64,000 nt of DNA from Polyangium jinanense (GTDB lineage Bacteria; Myxococcota; Polyangia; Polyangiales; Polyangiaceae). The notes beneath the pieces were generated by a model. It was not told where the DNA came from. It worked only from the letters and a program-made list of their open reading frames with translations, and searched no databases. Every line of letters begins with the position of its first letter. Positions within the stretch are counted from its first letter, which is position 1. Location: NCBI RefSeq assembly GCF_028435365.1, contig NZ_JAGTJJ010000054.1, positions 19,472 through 83,471 of the forward strand, written 5' to 3'. The position numbers and the translations under genes were made by a program. This document shows, one piece after another, positions 46,706 through 56,009 of this stretch.

Positions 46706-49054
46706 TCAGTGAAAGATCGAGGCGAGCAGCCCGAGCGCCGCCTTCTTCCGGATCCCGTCTCCGCTCGTCGCGCCCACGCACATCGGGCACCCGGCCTGAC
46801 ACGTGCAGCGTGAGACGAGCTGACGCGTCCGCGCCACGAGCTCGTGCGCCGACTCGTAGATCCGCTCGGCCAAACCCACGCCGCCGGGCACGTTGTCGAA
46901 GAGGAAGATCGTCGGATCGAACCCGGCGTGCGGACCCCCCGACGCCTGCGGCGGCTGGTTCTCGTCGTCACCGCCGTCGCCGAGCGTCTGCCCGATGTCC
47001 CGCGGATCGCACATCAGCGCGAGCGTCGAGACCGTCTCCAGCGCGACCGCGATCCCGCGCATCCCCTCGATCGCCGCGGCGCGGCCGAGCCCGAGCTCCA
47101 TGCACACCTCCTCCGGCACCGTCAGCCAGAAGCTCGTCGTGTGCATCTGCATGTCGGGCAGCCGCACGTCGCCGTAGCCCGTGTTCTCGTGCGTGTGGAA
47201 CTTGATCTTCTTGTACCCGACGATCTTCTCGACGACGCTCACCTCGCCCCAGCCGGACATCGCCCGGCCGAGCGGGGCGCGCGCGCTCTCCTCGATGACG
47301 GCCACCTTGCGCTTCGTCATCGCCGTCGTGAAGTAGTCCGGCTCGACCTTCGTGACGAACGCCTTGTGGTTCTCGTAGTCGAGTTTCTCCACCTGGTACT
47401 GCTCGCCGTCGTGCTGGTAGATGGCCTGCTCGTGCAGCATCGTGTGCGTCGAGCGGAAGTCGAGCTCGGCGAGGACCTTGCCCTGGGCCCGATCGATGAT
47501 GACGAAGTTGTCCCAGCCCACGGTCCTCAGGCTCACGTGGTTCGCCGGGTACGCGTCCGTCGACCAGTGGAACCGATCCTCGGACTCGTGCACCACGCCG
47601 TGCCCCGCGAGGAAACGCAGCGCCGCCTCCGTGTTCTCGGGGTCCATTCCGCGGTAGTCCTCGCCGCGCAGGAAAGGCATCTCGAACGCGGCGCACTTGA
47701 GGTGCTGGATCAGGATCTCGGTGTTCTCCGGATCGATCCGCGCTTGCTCGATCTCGCCGCGCAGGAGGTACTCGGGGTTCGTCGCGAGGTACTGATCGAG
47801 CGCCGTCGAGTTCGCGACCATGACCGCGATGCTCGTGCCGCCGCGCCTTCCCGCGCGTCCGAAGCGCTGCCACGTCGCCGCGATGCTGCCCGGGTAGCCC
47901 GCGCAGACGACCGCGTCGAGCTCGCCGATGTCGATCCCGAGCTCGAGCGCGTTCGTGGCCACGACGCAGAGAATCTCTCCCTCGCGTAGCCCGTGCTCCA
48001 CGCGCCGCCGCGTCTCCGGCAGATATCCGCCGCGGTACGCCATGATCGCGTCGGGCCCGACCTCGTCGCCCACGCGATCACGCAGATACTTCAGCATGAT
48101 CTCCACCGAGTTCCGCGACTGCCCGAACACGATCGTCGGCACCCGAGCACGGATGAGATCCACCGCGAGGTGCACCGAGGCCTTGAGCGTGCTCGCGCGC
48201 ACGCCGAGCTCGGCGTTCACGACCGGCGGGTTGTAGACGAAGAGCCGACGCGCCCCGCGCGGCGCGCCCGACTCGCCGAGCACGCGGATCCGATCTTCCG
48301 GCACCCCGAGCAGCCGCGACGCGTGCTCGCCCGGGTTCCCGATCGTCGCCGTCGCGCACAGGAAGATCGGATCCGACCCGTGGAACTGCGCCACGCGCCG
48401 CACCCGCGCGAGCACGTGCGCCACATGCGAGCCGAAGACGCCGCGATAGGTGTGAAGCTCGTCGAGCACCACGTACTTGAGCCGCTGGAACGTGCGTGCC
48501 CAGTGCGCGTGATGCGGCAGGATCCCCGCGTGCAGCATGTCGGGGTTCGTCATGACGATCGGGCTGCGCTCGCGGGCCGCGCGCCTCGCGTCGCCCGGCG
48601 TGTCCCCGTCGTAGACGATGGCCGGGATCGTGAGCCCCGCGTCGCGGATGAGCTTCTGCACCCCGGCCTCCTGGTCCCGCGAGAGCGCCTTCGTCGGGTA
48701 GAGGTAGATCGCGCTCGCGTCGGGATCGGCCATCAGCGACGAGAGCACGGGCAGGTGGAAGCACATGCTCTTGCCGCTCGCCGTCGGCGTCGCGACCACC
48801 ACGTGCTTGCCCTCCTTCGCGGCCGCGAGCGCCTCGGCCTGGTGCGCGTAGAGCCGCGTGATCCCGCGTGACGCGAGCGCGCGGCGCAGCGCGTCGGGCA
48901 GGCCTTCGGGAATGTCGCGGTAGTCCCCCTCCGACGAGGGGAGGGCCCGGTCGGCGGTGAGGCAAGGGCGCACGTACCCGGAGGCGAGCCAGCCTTCGAT
49001 CACGGCATCGACGCCCACGGGCTGCTTCCACGGCGGCAGCGGCATGGCGCGCAT
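46706..49054 (-). CDS. DEAD/DEAH-box helicase with DUF1998/MrfA-like C-terminus
   Basis: This 782-residue superfamily-2 helicase has Walker A TPTASGKSM, a DExH box as VVLDELHTYRG, motif III ATATIG and motif VI QRFGRAGRRGG. The C-terminal domain ends with a Cys cluster (RCTCQAGCPMCVG), matching MrfA/DUF1998 helicases involved in DNA repair. It probably unwinds or remodels damaged DNA using ATP. Start 49054 (MRAMPLPPW) or 49045 are equally possible; neither has a clear ribosome binding site. TAGTAT directly before the ATG could be a -10 box of a near-leaderless transcript. Confidence 0.9.
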   Translation of the reverse strand: MRAMPLPPWKQPVGVDAVIEGWLASGYVRPCLTADRALPSSEGDYRDIPEGLPDALRRALASRGITRLYAHQAEALAAAKEGKHVVVATPTASGKSMCFHLPVLSSLMADPDASAIYLYPTKALSRDQEAGVQKLIRDAGLTIPAIVYDGDTPGDARRAARERSPIVMTNPDMLHAGILPHHAHWARTFQRLKYVVLDELHTYRGVFGSHVAHVLARVRRVAQFHGSDPIFLCATATIGNPGEHASRLLGVPEDRIRVLGESGAPRGARRLFVYNPPVVNAELGVRASTLKASVHLAVDLIRARVPTIVFGQSRNSVEIMLKYLRDRVGDEVGPDAIMAYRGGYLPETRRRVEHGLREGEILCVVATNALELGIDIGELDAVVCAGYPGSIAATWQRFGRAGRRGGTSIAVMVANSTALDQYLATNPEYLLRGEIEQARIDPENTEILIQHLKCAAFEMPFLRGEDYRGMDPENTEAALRFLAGHGVVHESEDRFHWSTDAYPANHVSLRTVGWDNFVIIDRAQGKVLAELDFRSTHTMLHEQAIYQHDGEQYQVEKLDYENHKAFVTKVEPDYFTTAMTKRKVAVIEESARAPLGRAMSGWGEVSVVEKIVGYKKIKFHTHENTGYGDVRLPDMQMHTTSFWLTVPEEVCMELGLGRAAAIEGMRGIAVALETVSTLALMCDPRDIGQTLGDGGDDENQPPQASGGPHAGFDPTIFLFDNVPGGVGLAERIYESAHELVARTRQLVSRCTCQAGCPMCVGATSGDGIRKKAALGLLASIFH

Positions 49055-49157
49055 ACTAAACGGATGTACCGCGGTGCGCCACCACGCCCCGGGGAACAAG
49101 GAGGCCCGCTGGGCCGCTTTGCAGGTCCATGGCCCATCGCGTACACATGGTCGACCC

Positions 49158-49805
49158 ATGACCGGACAAGACGCCGAGGAAACACGCGCGGAGGCGCCCC
49201 CGAACGACGCCTACCGCCCGTCCCTGCTCTTCCTCGCCGTGGTCACGGTCGTGTCCGCCGCGGCCGATCTCGCCTCGAAGGGCTGGGCGAAGGCCGCGTT
49301 GTCCGGGGCAGACAAGGGCCGCGCGAAGAGCATCGAGGTGATCAAGGATCACTTCGACTTCATCTACACGCTGAACCCGGGCGGGGCCTGGAGCTTTCTC
49401 CGCAGCTTGCCCGAGAACCTCCGGCGCCCGTTTTTCCTCTTCGTCTCCTCGGCCGCCATCGTCTTCATCGTCTCGGTCTACCGCCGCATCCACCGCGATC
49501 AGTGGGCCATGCGCTGGGGCCTGCCCCTCGCGCTCGGCGGCGCCGTCGGCAACCTCGTCGACCGCATCCGCTACGGCTCGGTCATCGACTTCATCGACTT
49601 CTACGTCATCCGGAACGGCCGCGAGATCCACTGGCCCACGTTCAACGTCGCCGACATCGCCATCGTCGCCGGCGTCCTGCTCATGGCCCTCGACACGTTC
49701 CTGTCGCGCAAGACGCGCGGCGGATCAGGCGAGCCCGTGCCGCCTGCCGAGCCCTTGACCGCAAGCCCCGCGCCGGAAGCGCCACTGCCTCCGGGAGAGG
49801 CGTGA
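49158..49805 (+). CDS. lspA: Lipoprotein signal peptidase, first of two
   Basis: Aspartic membrane peptidase that cleaves the signal peptide of prolipoproteins after lipidation. The 215-residue protein has four hydrophobic segments and the two catalytic-Asp motifs: GNLVDRIRYGSVIDFIDFY and TFNVADIAIVAG. NPGGAWSF matches the substrate-site motif. The ATG at 49158 leaves a 20-residue acidic N-terminal extension. A second lspA follows after 97 bp and lgt after that, forming a lipoprotein-maturation cluster. Confidence 0.94.
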   Translation: MTGQDAEETRAEAPPNDAYRPSLLFLAVVTVVSAAADLASKGWAKAALSGADKGRAKSIEVIKDHFDFIYTLNPGGAWSFLRSLPENLRRPFFLFVSSAAIVFIVSVYRRIHRDQWAMRWGLPLALGGAVGNLVDRIRYGSVIDFIDFYVIRNGREIHWPTFNVADIAIVAGVLLMALDTFLSRKTRGGSGEPVPPAEPLTASPAPEAPLPPGEA

Positions 49806-49902
49806 GGCAATTCGACACTGGACAGCCGACACGCCTCGGGGTACCGCCGAACACGCTACGGAAAGATTTGGCGCGCCCGCGGGGCGCACCATCGCGAAGA
49901 CC

Positions 49903-50592
49903 ATGACGGAAGAGAAATCCGAGGAGTTAGAGGCCGCCGGGGCAGGGGGCGAGAGGTCGAAAGAGCCGAGCGCGGAGGCCCCGGAGACCGGGGCGGGTGA
50001 GGCCCCGAAGGCCGCGCCGCCGTACCGCGCCTCGTACGCCTTCCTCGCCGTGGTCGCGGTCATCACGCTGGCGCTCGATCTCGGCAGCAAGTGGTGGGCG
50101 GTCCAGAATCTCGACAAGCCGTTCGCCCGCGTCGACCTGATCAAGGGTTACCTCTCGCTCGCGCTCGCGCACAACCGCGGCGGCGCCTGGGGCCTGCTCC
50201 AGAACGAGAGCGAGAACGTGCGCCGGCCGTTCTTCGTGCTCGTGTCGGTCGTGGCGATCGCCTTCATCGTCTCGCTCTACCGCAAGCTCGCCCCGAACCA
50301 GACGGCGCTCCGGTGGGGCCTGCCGCTCGTGCTCGGCGGCGCGCTCGGCAACCTCGTCGATCGTATCCGCTACGGGCACGTCATCGACTTCATCGACATG
50401 TACATCGGCAACGGCACCGGCCTCGACAAGCTGGTCGAGAAGATCTCGGGCCCGATGCGCGAGTACCACTGGCCGACCTACAACATCGCCGACATCGCGA
50501 TCGTGGCCGGCGTGATCCTGATGGGCGTCGACATGTTCACGTCGCGCAAGAAGAGCGCGCCACCGAAGAAGGCCGAAGAAGCCTCTTCCTGA
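49903..50592 (+). CDS. lspA: Lipoprotein signal peptidase, second of two
   Basis: This 229-residue paralogue of the gene just upstream has motifs GNLVDRIRYGHVIDFIDMY and TYNIADIAIVAG, substrate-site NRGGAWGLL, and a 40-residue Ala/Glu/Pro-rich N-terminal extension. It carries an insert between the two catalytic motifs (IGNGTGLDKLVEKISGPMRE) that the first copy lacks. lgt starts 7 bp after its stop. Myxobacteria are known to carry several LspA; in Myxococcus xanthus extra copies are linked to resistance to the LspA inhibitor TA/myxovirescin. Such a role here is untested. Confidence 0.94.
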   Translation: MTEEKSEELEAAGAGGERSKEPSAEAPETGAGEAPKAAPPYRASYAFLAVVAVITLALDLGSKWWAVQNLDKPFARVDLIKGYLSLALAHNRGGAWGLLQNESENVRRPFFVLVSVVAIAFIVSLYRKLAPNQTALRWGLPLVLGGALGNLVDRIRYGHVIDFIDMYIGNGTGLDKLVEKISGPMREYHWPTYNIADIAIVAGVILMGVDMFTSRKKSAPPKKAEEASS

Positions 50593-50599
50593 AGGAGCC

Positions 50600-51628
50600 A
50601 TGCGACCCGAGCTCTTCCGCGTCTTCTACCTCGACATCGGGTTCCCGGCCTATTTCGGGCTGCTGCTCACGGGCTTCCTGTTCGCCACGGCCCTCGGATC
50701 CATGTGGGCGCGGCGAATCGGGCAGGACCCCGATGTCATCGTCGATCTCGGGCTCGCATGTCTGCTCATGGGCGTCGTCGGCGGGCGCCTGCTCCACGTC
50801 ATCGCAGACGGCTACTTCTGGGACTACGTGCACCTCTGCATCGATCCCACGAAGGTCGACTGGCCCTACAACGAGGCCCAGTGCGGGCAGCTCGTGCCGC
50901 GCGGATCGGGGCTCAACGTCTTCGGCTGGTACCCGTTCGGCCAGGAAGAACGGGTCGCGCGCGGGGTCTGGGACGCGGCGCGCGGCGTTTGCCATCCGCC
51001 GGCGCAGGACTGCTTCGCGTGGGCGAAGTTCTGGCAGGGCGGGCTCGCGTATTACGGCGGGTTCATCGGCTCGTCGCTGATGGCGGTCTACCTGCTCAAG
51101 CGGGATCGTTTTCCCTTCTGGAAAGCGGCGGACATGGCCGGGTTCGCGGTGCCGCTCGGGCTCGGGTTCGGGCGCATGGGATGCCTGCTCGCGGGCTGCT
51201 GCTTCGGCGTGCGCACGGACGGGCCGCTCGGGCTCGCGTTCCCCGCGAACAGCCCCGCGAGCGAGGCGCAGTGGAAGCTTTCCGAGCTGCCCGGCATGAA
51301 CCACGTCTCGCACCCCGTGCACCCGACGCAGATCTACGAGTCGGCCGTCTCGTTCGGGATCGCGGCCTTCTGTCTGCTCTACGTGCACGGCCGGAAGCGC
51401 TACGACGGCCAGGTCTTCGTCTCGTTCCTCGCGCTCTACGCCATCGGTCGCTTCCTGCTCGAGTTCCTCCGCGCCGACGATCGCGGCGCGCTCCTCGGCC
51501 TCTCCACGTCCCAGCTCATCGGCCTCGCGATCTGCGGCCTGGCCTTCGCCCTCCACAAGCACCGCACCCGCAGCTCCCAGGCCACGCCCCCGGCCTCCCC
51601 GACCGCAAAAACCGCAGCGGCAAGCTGA
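50600..51628 (+). CDS. lgt: Prolipoprotein diacylglyceryl transferase
   Basis: Transfers diacylglycerol from phosphatidylglycerol to the lipobox Cys, the first step of lipoprotein maturation. The 342-residue multi-pass protein has the family features GGRLLHV, FWQGGLAYYGGFIG, the Lgt signature region as GFGRMGCLLAGCCFG, and HPTQIYES. An insert of about 45 residues (VDWPYNEAQC to CHPPAQDC) carries cysteines and is longer than in E. coli. It is the third gene of the lspA-lspA-lgt series. Confidence 0.93.
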   Translation: MRPELFRVFYLDIGFPAYFGLLLTGFLFATALGSMWARRIGQDPDVIVDLGLACLLMGVVGGRLLHVIADGYFWDYVHLCIDPTKVDWPYNEAQCGQLVPRGSGLNVFGWYPFGQEERVARGVWDAARGVCHPPAQDCFAWAKFWQGGLAYYGGFIGSSLMAVYLLKRDRFPFWKAADMAGFAVPLGLGFGRMGCLLAGCCFGVRTDGPLGLAFPANSPASEAQWKLSELPGMNHVSHPVHPTQIYESAVSFGIAAFCLLYVHGRKRYDGQVFVSFLALYAIGRFLLEFLRADDRGALLGLSTSQLIGLAICGLAFALHKHRTRSSQATPPASPTAKTAAAS

Positions 51629-51701
51629 CCGTCCGCGCAGGATCGATGCGCGCACCCCGCGAGGCATTTTGCCGTACGCGGGAAGCGCTTATCCTTGCGA
51701 C

Positions 51702-52532
51702 ATGACGATGCCCTCTTCGCTTTCGCTTCTCCTTCGTGTCTCCATGTTCGGGAGCCTCGTATCCGTCGCGGCGGCGTGTGGGTCCGCGGAGACCGATCTC
51801 GACCCGCGGTCTCCGTGCACCGGCCCAGGCTGCGTGAACCCGAGCGGCGGTTCCACCGCGAGCGGAGGCGGAGGCGGGCAGGGTGGCGAGGGCGGGACGC
51901 TCTCGAACGACGTGACCGGCAACGTGGGCGTGCTGAACGAGCCAAGCTTCGCGCAAATCGGCCCCTACGCCGGCGCCGCGACGATCTTCGCCACGTCGAG
52001 CACAGGCATGCTGCTCGAAGCGCCCTACGGCGACATGGTGACGAGCTTCAGCCTGCCCTCCGTGATCAGCGGGACGCCCTGGATCTTCGTGCGCGACGAG
52101 ACCCTCGGGGCCACAGGCATTCTGTCCACGCACTCCGCCGTGCGCGTGCCCTCGTCGGGCCCCGTGACCCTGCCCGTGGTCGATCGCAACGTGCTCTCGT
52201 CGATCGCCGCAACCTTGCCCGCGCCCATCGTCATCCAGACGTCACGCGCGCACCTCATCATCAAGGTTTCGCGCAACGGTCAGCCGCTCTCCGGAGTGAC
52301 GCTGACGACGCCGCTGCCGGGCGCAGAAATCGCCTACGACACAGGCGTCGGGCTCTACTCGAACCAGACGAACCTGACAGGCGCAGCAGGCGTGATCCTC
52401 GCCTTCGACGTCGATGCGCCCGCGACGGCCGAGCAACGCACATTCACGCTGACAGACGCAGCCCAGCAGGGCTTCATGATCCAGCTCCCGATCCAGGCGA
52501 GCGCAGCGACGGTCGCGGCGTTCACGTTGTAG
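51702..52532 (+). CDS. Putative lipoprotein, unknown function
   Basis: This 276-residue protein has a signal with a lipobox (MFGSLVSVAAACGS), a Gly-rich linker (SGGSTASGGGGGQGGEGG) and a beta-rich domain with Ig/carboxypeptidase-regulatory character (VSRNGQPLSGVTLTTPLPGA, AEQRTFTLTDAAQQGFMIQ). Such linkers are typical of myxobacterial surface lipoproteins. It follows lgt by 73 bp. No enzyme motif is present. The ATG at 51702 places the signal peptide at the N-terminus. Confidence 0.65.
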   Translation: MTMPSSLSLLLRVSMFGSLVSVAAACGSAETDLDPRSPCTGPGCVNPSGGSTASGGGGGQGGEGGTLSNDVTGNVGVLNEPSFAQIGPYAGAATIFATSSTGMLLEAPYGDMVTSFSLPSVISGTPWIFVRDETLGATGILSTHSAVRVPSSGPVTLPVVDRNVLSSIAATLPAPIVIQTSRAHLIIKVSRNGQPLSGVTLTTPLPGAEIAYDTGVGLYSNQTNLTGAAGVILAFDVDAPATAEQRTFTLTDAAQQGFMIQLPIQASAATVAAFTL

Positions 52533-52540
52533 ACCTGTCC

Positions 52541-52570
52541 TTGACGGGATCAGGGCCATCCTCGAAAGTA
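52541..52570 (+). promoter_or_regulatory. Possible promoter for the XRE-cupin regulator
   Basis: TTGACG (52541-52546) and AAAGTA (52565-52570) are 18 bp apart and end 10 bp before the ATG at 52581. A transcript from here would be nearly leaderless. The -10 match is weak. Confidence 0.3.
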
Positions 52571-52580
52571 CGCGCCCCAA

Positions 52581-53264
52581 ATGAAAGCGACGAAGGGCAG
52601 CAAGGCGCGGCCAGCGGAAGACGTCACCCACGAGGAGGCACCCGCAAAGCCAGCCGAGGAGACGCCCGAAGAGGGCGCAGCTCCGCCGCCAGGCGAGGCC
52701 GCAGCCGACATCGCACCCGTGGTCAGCGGCAACCTCAAGCGTCTGCGCACCGAGCGCGGGCTCTCCCTGGAGAAGCTCGCCCGCGCCTCCGGCGTGAGCC
52801 GCGCGATGCTCGGGCAAATCGAGCTCGGACAAAGCACGCCGACGATCAGCGTGCTCTGGAAGATCGCACGCGCCCTCGACGTGCCCTTCTCCGCACTCAT
52901 CAACCCCGAATCCGGCCCCGGCGCGATGGTCCTGCCCGCCGCGCGCGCCCGCGTACTACGCAGCATCGACGGCACCTTCCAGTCGCGCGCCCTCTTCCCC
53001 ATGGACCGGCCGCGCAGCGTGGAGTTCTACGAGCTACGCCTCGCCCCCCACGCCGAAGAACGCGCAGACCCGCACCCCCCAGGGACCGTCGAGAACCTCG
53101 TGGTGAACGCAGGCCGCTGCGAGATGACGATCGGCGCCGAAAAACGAATGCTCGGGACAGGCGACGCCATCGTCTTCGAAGCCGACGTGCCCCACGTGTA
53201 CCGAAACCCAGACGCGGTCGAGACGATCATGTACCTGGTGATGACGTACGCGCAGCGGCTCTAG
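52581..53264 (+). CDS. XRE-family regulator with C-terminal cupin
   Basis: This 227-residue protein has a Pro/Glu/Ala-rich N-terminus (to about 48) and an XRE helix-turn-helix (LKRLRTERGLSLEKLARASGV, GQIELGQSTPTISVLWKIA, shown in part). A C-terminal cupin domain follows (about 150-225: VEFYELRLAPHAEE, MLGTGDAIVFEADVPHVYRN). This architecture is typical of small-molecule-sensing repressors or activators of amino-acid or polyamine metabolism; the ligand is unknown. It is convergent with folD across copy E and has no obvious target nearby. Confidence 0.88.
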   Translation: MKATKGSKARPAEDVTHEEAPAKPAEETPEEGAAPPPGEAAADIAPVVSGNLKRLRTERGLSLEKLARASGVSRAMLGQIELGQSTPTISVLWKIARALDVPFSALINPESGPGAMVLPAARARVLRSIDGTFQSRALFPMDRPRSVEFYELRLAPHAEERADPHPPGTVENLVVNAGRCEMTIGAEKRMLGTGDAIVFEADVPHVYRNPDAVETIMYLVMTYAQRL

Positions 53265-53277
53265 CTGGAAGGCTGTT

Positions 53278-53622
53278 CGCCGGGGTTTCACCCCGGGCCC
53301 GACCAGGGGTTGTCCACCCCTGGACCCGGACCAGGCACGGCCTGGACCGGGGGTTCAAAAACCGCGCGATGCGCGGTTTTTGAAAAGGGCCGAGGCAAGA
53401 CCGGCGACGACCTTGCCGGTCAAAACCGCAGCGCCGACGTGTCTGCTCGCGGGTAGGGCAGCGCTGCCGTCTCGGCAGGCAACGCCGCTCGTGGTCTTGC
53501 CACGGGCCCGTCGGATAAACCGCGCATCGCGCGGTTTATCCGCCCTCGGTCCAGGCCGTGCCTGGTCCGGGGTGCAGGGGGCGGACAGCCCCCGCTGGGG
53601 TCCGGGGTGAAACCCCGGGGCG
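53278..53622. repeat. Nested-palindrome intergenic element, copy E (symmetrical ends)
   Basis: This 345-bp copy lies between convergent genes. Both ends carry module 1: CCGGGG/CCCCGG at 53280-53296 and inverted at 53602-53618. Inside are module 2, a reversed module 6 (CCAGGCACGGCCTGG), a module 5 variant (CAAAAACCGCGC/GCGCGGTTTTTG), a spacer, another module 5 (53512-53542, CGGATAAACCGCGC arm, loop ATC), module 6 and module 7. Module 8 is replaced by the second module 1. Confidence 0.88.
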
Positions 53623-53629
53623 CCACGCC

Positions 53630-54493
53630 TCAGCCGGCAGCCACCTTCCGTGCCCACGCTGCGCGCGCTGTGTTTTGCAGCAGGCATGCGATGGTCATGG
53701 GCCCGACGCCGCCTGGCACGGGTGTCACGAACGAGGCGCGTTCTCGGGCGCCGTCCGTGTCGACGTCGCCGCAGAGCTTGCCGACTTCGTCGCGGTTCAT
53801 GCCCACGTCGATCACGACGGCGCCTTCCTTGATCCAGTCGCGTTTCACCATGCGCGCGCGCCCCACGGCCACGACCAGCACGTCGGCTTCGCGGCATACG
53901 GCGGGCAGATCCTTCGTGCGGGAGTGCGCCATCGTCACGGTTGCGTTTGCTCCGAGCAGCAGCATTGCCATCGGTTTGCCCACGATGTTGCTCCGCCCCA
54001 CGACGACGGCGCGTGCTCCTTCGAGCGAACGACCCGTCTCCGCGATCAGCCGCATGCAACCTGTCGGCGTGCATGGCACGAGTGCGGCTTTGCCTGTGGC
54101 CAGGTGCCCTGCGTTGATCGGGTGGAAGCCGTCCACGTCCTTTGCTGGCGACACGGCATCGATCACGCGATCTTCGCGGATGTGCTTCGGCAGCGGGAGC
54201 TGAACGAGGATGCCGTCGACGGACTCGTCTGCGTTCAGGGCTGCGATTTGATCGAGCAGCTCGGCCTCGCTCGTCTCGGCGGGCAGCCGATGGAGCCTTC
54301 CGCGCATCCCGACCTCGTTCGAGGCTTTTTCCTTGTTGCGCGTGTAGACGACGCTGGCCGGGTCTTCACCCACGAGGATCACGTCGAGACCGGGCGGACG
54401 ACCGTGCTTTTCCACGAACTGCGCGACGTCTGCGCGCACCTCGTCACGCACCTTTTGCGCCAGGGCTTTCCCGTCGAGGAGGGCTCCACTCAT
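53630..54493 (-). CDS. folD: Methylenetetrahydrofolate dehydrogenase/cyclohydrolase
   Basis: Bifunctional one-carbon enzyme interconverting 5,10-methylene-THF and 10-formyl-THF. The 287-residue protein has the family motifs [14 protein letters not shown] with the catalytic Lys, [43 protein letters not shown] and [12 protein letters not shown]. The length is normal. The stop is 8 bp from the end of palindrome copy E. trxC lies upstream on the same strand, 27 bp away. Confidence 0.95.
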   Translation of the reverse strand: MSGALLDGKALAQKVRDEVRADVAQFVEKHGRPPGLDVILVGEDPASVVYTRNKEKASNEVGMRGRLHRLPAETSEAELLDQIAALNADESVDGILVQLPLPKHIREDRVIDAVSPAKDVDGFHPINAGHLATGKAALVPCTPTGCMRLIAETGRSLEGARAVVVGRSNIVGKPMAMLLLGANATVTMAHSRTKDLPAVCREADVLVVAVGRARMVKRDWIKEGAVVIDVGMNRDEVGKLCGDVDTDGARERASFVTPVPGGVGPMTIACLLQNTARAAWARKVAAG

Positions 54494-54520
54494 GCGGCGG
54501 AGTCTAGGCAGAAATCTGGG

Positions 54521-54976
54521 CTAGGCCACGTGTGCGCGCCGGGGAGGGGTCCCGGCTGCGCGGTCGATCCAGTCGATGAGCTGCGCGGCTCGGACGAGCC
54601 CGGCTTGCGACACGACTGGCTCGCCGCCGCGCAGCACCACGAAATGCGGGATGCCGCGGACACCGTAGCGACTGGCGAGCTCAGGGTGCTCGTCGGTGTT
54701 CACCTTCAGCACGATCGCCTTGCCTGCTCGCTGGGCGGCGGCGCGGGCGACCTCGGGGGTCGCCATCCGGCACGGACCGCACCAGGGGGCCCAGAAATCC
54801 ACCAGGACGGGCACTTTCGCGGTGCGGACGATGTCTCCGAACTCCCGGGCGTCGACCTCCAGGGCCTCGGCGAGCGGCGGGAGTGGGGATTTGCAGGCGC
54901 CGCAGCGACCGGTGTCGCTCAGACGCTCGGGGGGGATTCGATTCTTCGTCTGGCAAGACGGACAAGTGCGGATCAC
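54521..54976 (-). CDS. trxC: Thioredoxin 2 (zinc-ribbon thioredoxin)
   Basis: Disulfide reductase with an N-terminal zinc ribbon (CPSCQTKN and CGACKSPL) and a thioredoxin domain carrying the WCGPC active site in VDFWAPWCGPCRM and the cis-Pro in VRGIPHFVV. At 151 residues it matches TrxC, a cytoplasmic oxidative-stress thioredoxin. The start is GTG. It precedes folD by 27 bp; co-transcription is likely. Confidence 0.95.
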   Translation of the reverse strand: MIRTCPSCQTKNRIPPERLSDTGRCGACKSPLPPLAEALEVDAREFGDIVRTAKVPVLVDFWAPWCGPCRMATPEVARAAAQRAGKAIVLKVNTDEHPELASRYGVRGIPHFVVLRGGEPVVSQAGLVRAAQLIDWIDRAAGTPPRRAHVA

Positions 54977-55057
54977 GGGGTACCTCGACGTCGAGCGGAC
55001 GGGCGCGCATGGACAGCACGCTCGTTGCCCCGCGCCATGCGAAGGCCGTGCCGGCGC

Positions 55058-55939
55058 CTAGCAGTACTCCGCGATGATCTCCCAGCAGGCTTGGGCGAAC
55101 TCTTGGTAGAGCGAACGATCGAGCTCGCGTAGCGGCTCGCTCATCACGCCGCGGTGCTCGGAGAACAGCGAGGTCAGCGCGCCCTCGATCTCGTTCGCCG
55201 TCTCGACCCACAAAAATTCCTCGATCGCGTTGCAAATCTGATCGCGGATCAGCGTGGGCACCTCGCGGAGTTGCACTTTGCCGTGTATCCGACGTGCGAC
55301 CATCGAGGCGATGCGCTCGGCGTGCTCGGGCCAGCCGCGGAGCGCCTTGTGGAACGTCGAGCCGACGAGGCGCAAACTTTGCTGCGCCAGACGCCGCACG
55401 CGCGGCCTTTGCACCCGCTCCTCGTGCTCGGCGACCATCGACAGGTACTCGTCCGTCAGGAGCTTACGGAGGTCGTCGGAGAGCATGCTCTGCGACTCCT
55501 GCGTCAGCTTGAGCTCTGCGATCTGCGCGAGGAACATGTCCCGGAGCACGCTGAGACGTGAGATGAGCGTGCCTTCGGGGTTCGTGTCGAGGATCAGCGC
55601 GAGCGGATCGATGAGGTGCCGACCGAACGTCGTGAGGACGTGATCGAGGATGCGCTTCTGGTGTTGCTCGCGAGCGAGGACGGAGAGTGCGCGCGTCAGG
55701 ATCTGACGGTTCGGCGCGTCCACGAGTACGTCGCCGGCGGCGGAGCCGTAGTCGTACATGCGGAGCGACGTGAGCATCTCGCGGAAGGCTTCGAGGTTCT
55801 CGGCCGTCCCGCCCTCCTCGCCGTAGACGCGGATGACGAGACCCGATCCGGCCTGGGCGAGGAAGAGGCGCTGGATTTCCTGCTCCACGTCCTGCTCGCT
55901 GATCAGGCCCGGAGGCGGGGGCGTAGACGGCTCGGGCAT
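55058..55939 (-). CDS. Helical protein of unknown function
   Basis: This 293-residue protein starts at ATG 55939, preceded by AAGGAAAGGAAC. It is almost wholly alpha-helical without signal or membrane segments (EQEIQRLFLAQAGSGLVI, LSVLAREQHQKRILDHVLTT, LRKLLTDEYLSMVAEHEERV). No family is recognised. A gene of similar style, also unrecognised, lies 70 bp upstream, so the two may form an operon. I assign no function. Confidence 0.6.
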   Translation of the reverse strand: MPEPSTPPPPGLISEQDVEQEIQRLFLAQAGSGLVIRVYGEEGGTAENLEAFREMLTSLRMYDYGSAAGDVLVDAPNRQILTRALSVLAREQHQKRILDHVLTTFGRHLIDPLALILDTNPEGTLISRLSVLRDMFLAQIAELKLTQESQSMLSDDLRKLLTDEYLSMVAEHEERVQRPRVRRLAQQSLRLVGSTFHKALRGWPEHAERIASMVARRIHGKVQLREVPTLIRDQICNAIEEFLWVETANEIEGALTSLFSEHRGVMSEPLRELDRSLYQEFAQACWEIIAEYC

Positions 55940-56009
55940 GGGGTTCCTTTCCTTCACGAACGCTGAACCTGTGTAGCGCGGTCGGGCTCGTCCCGGAACG
56001 AAAAGTTCG

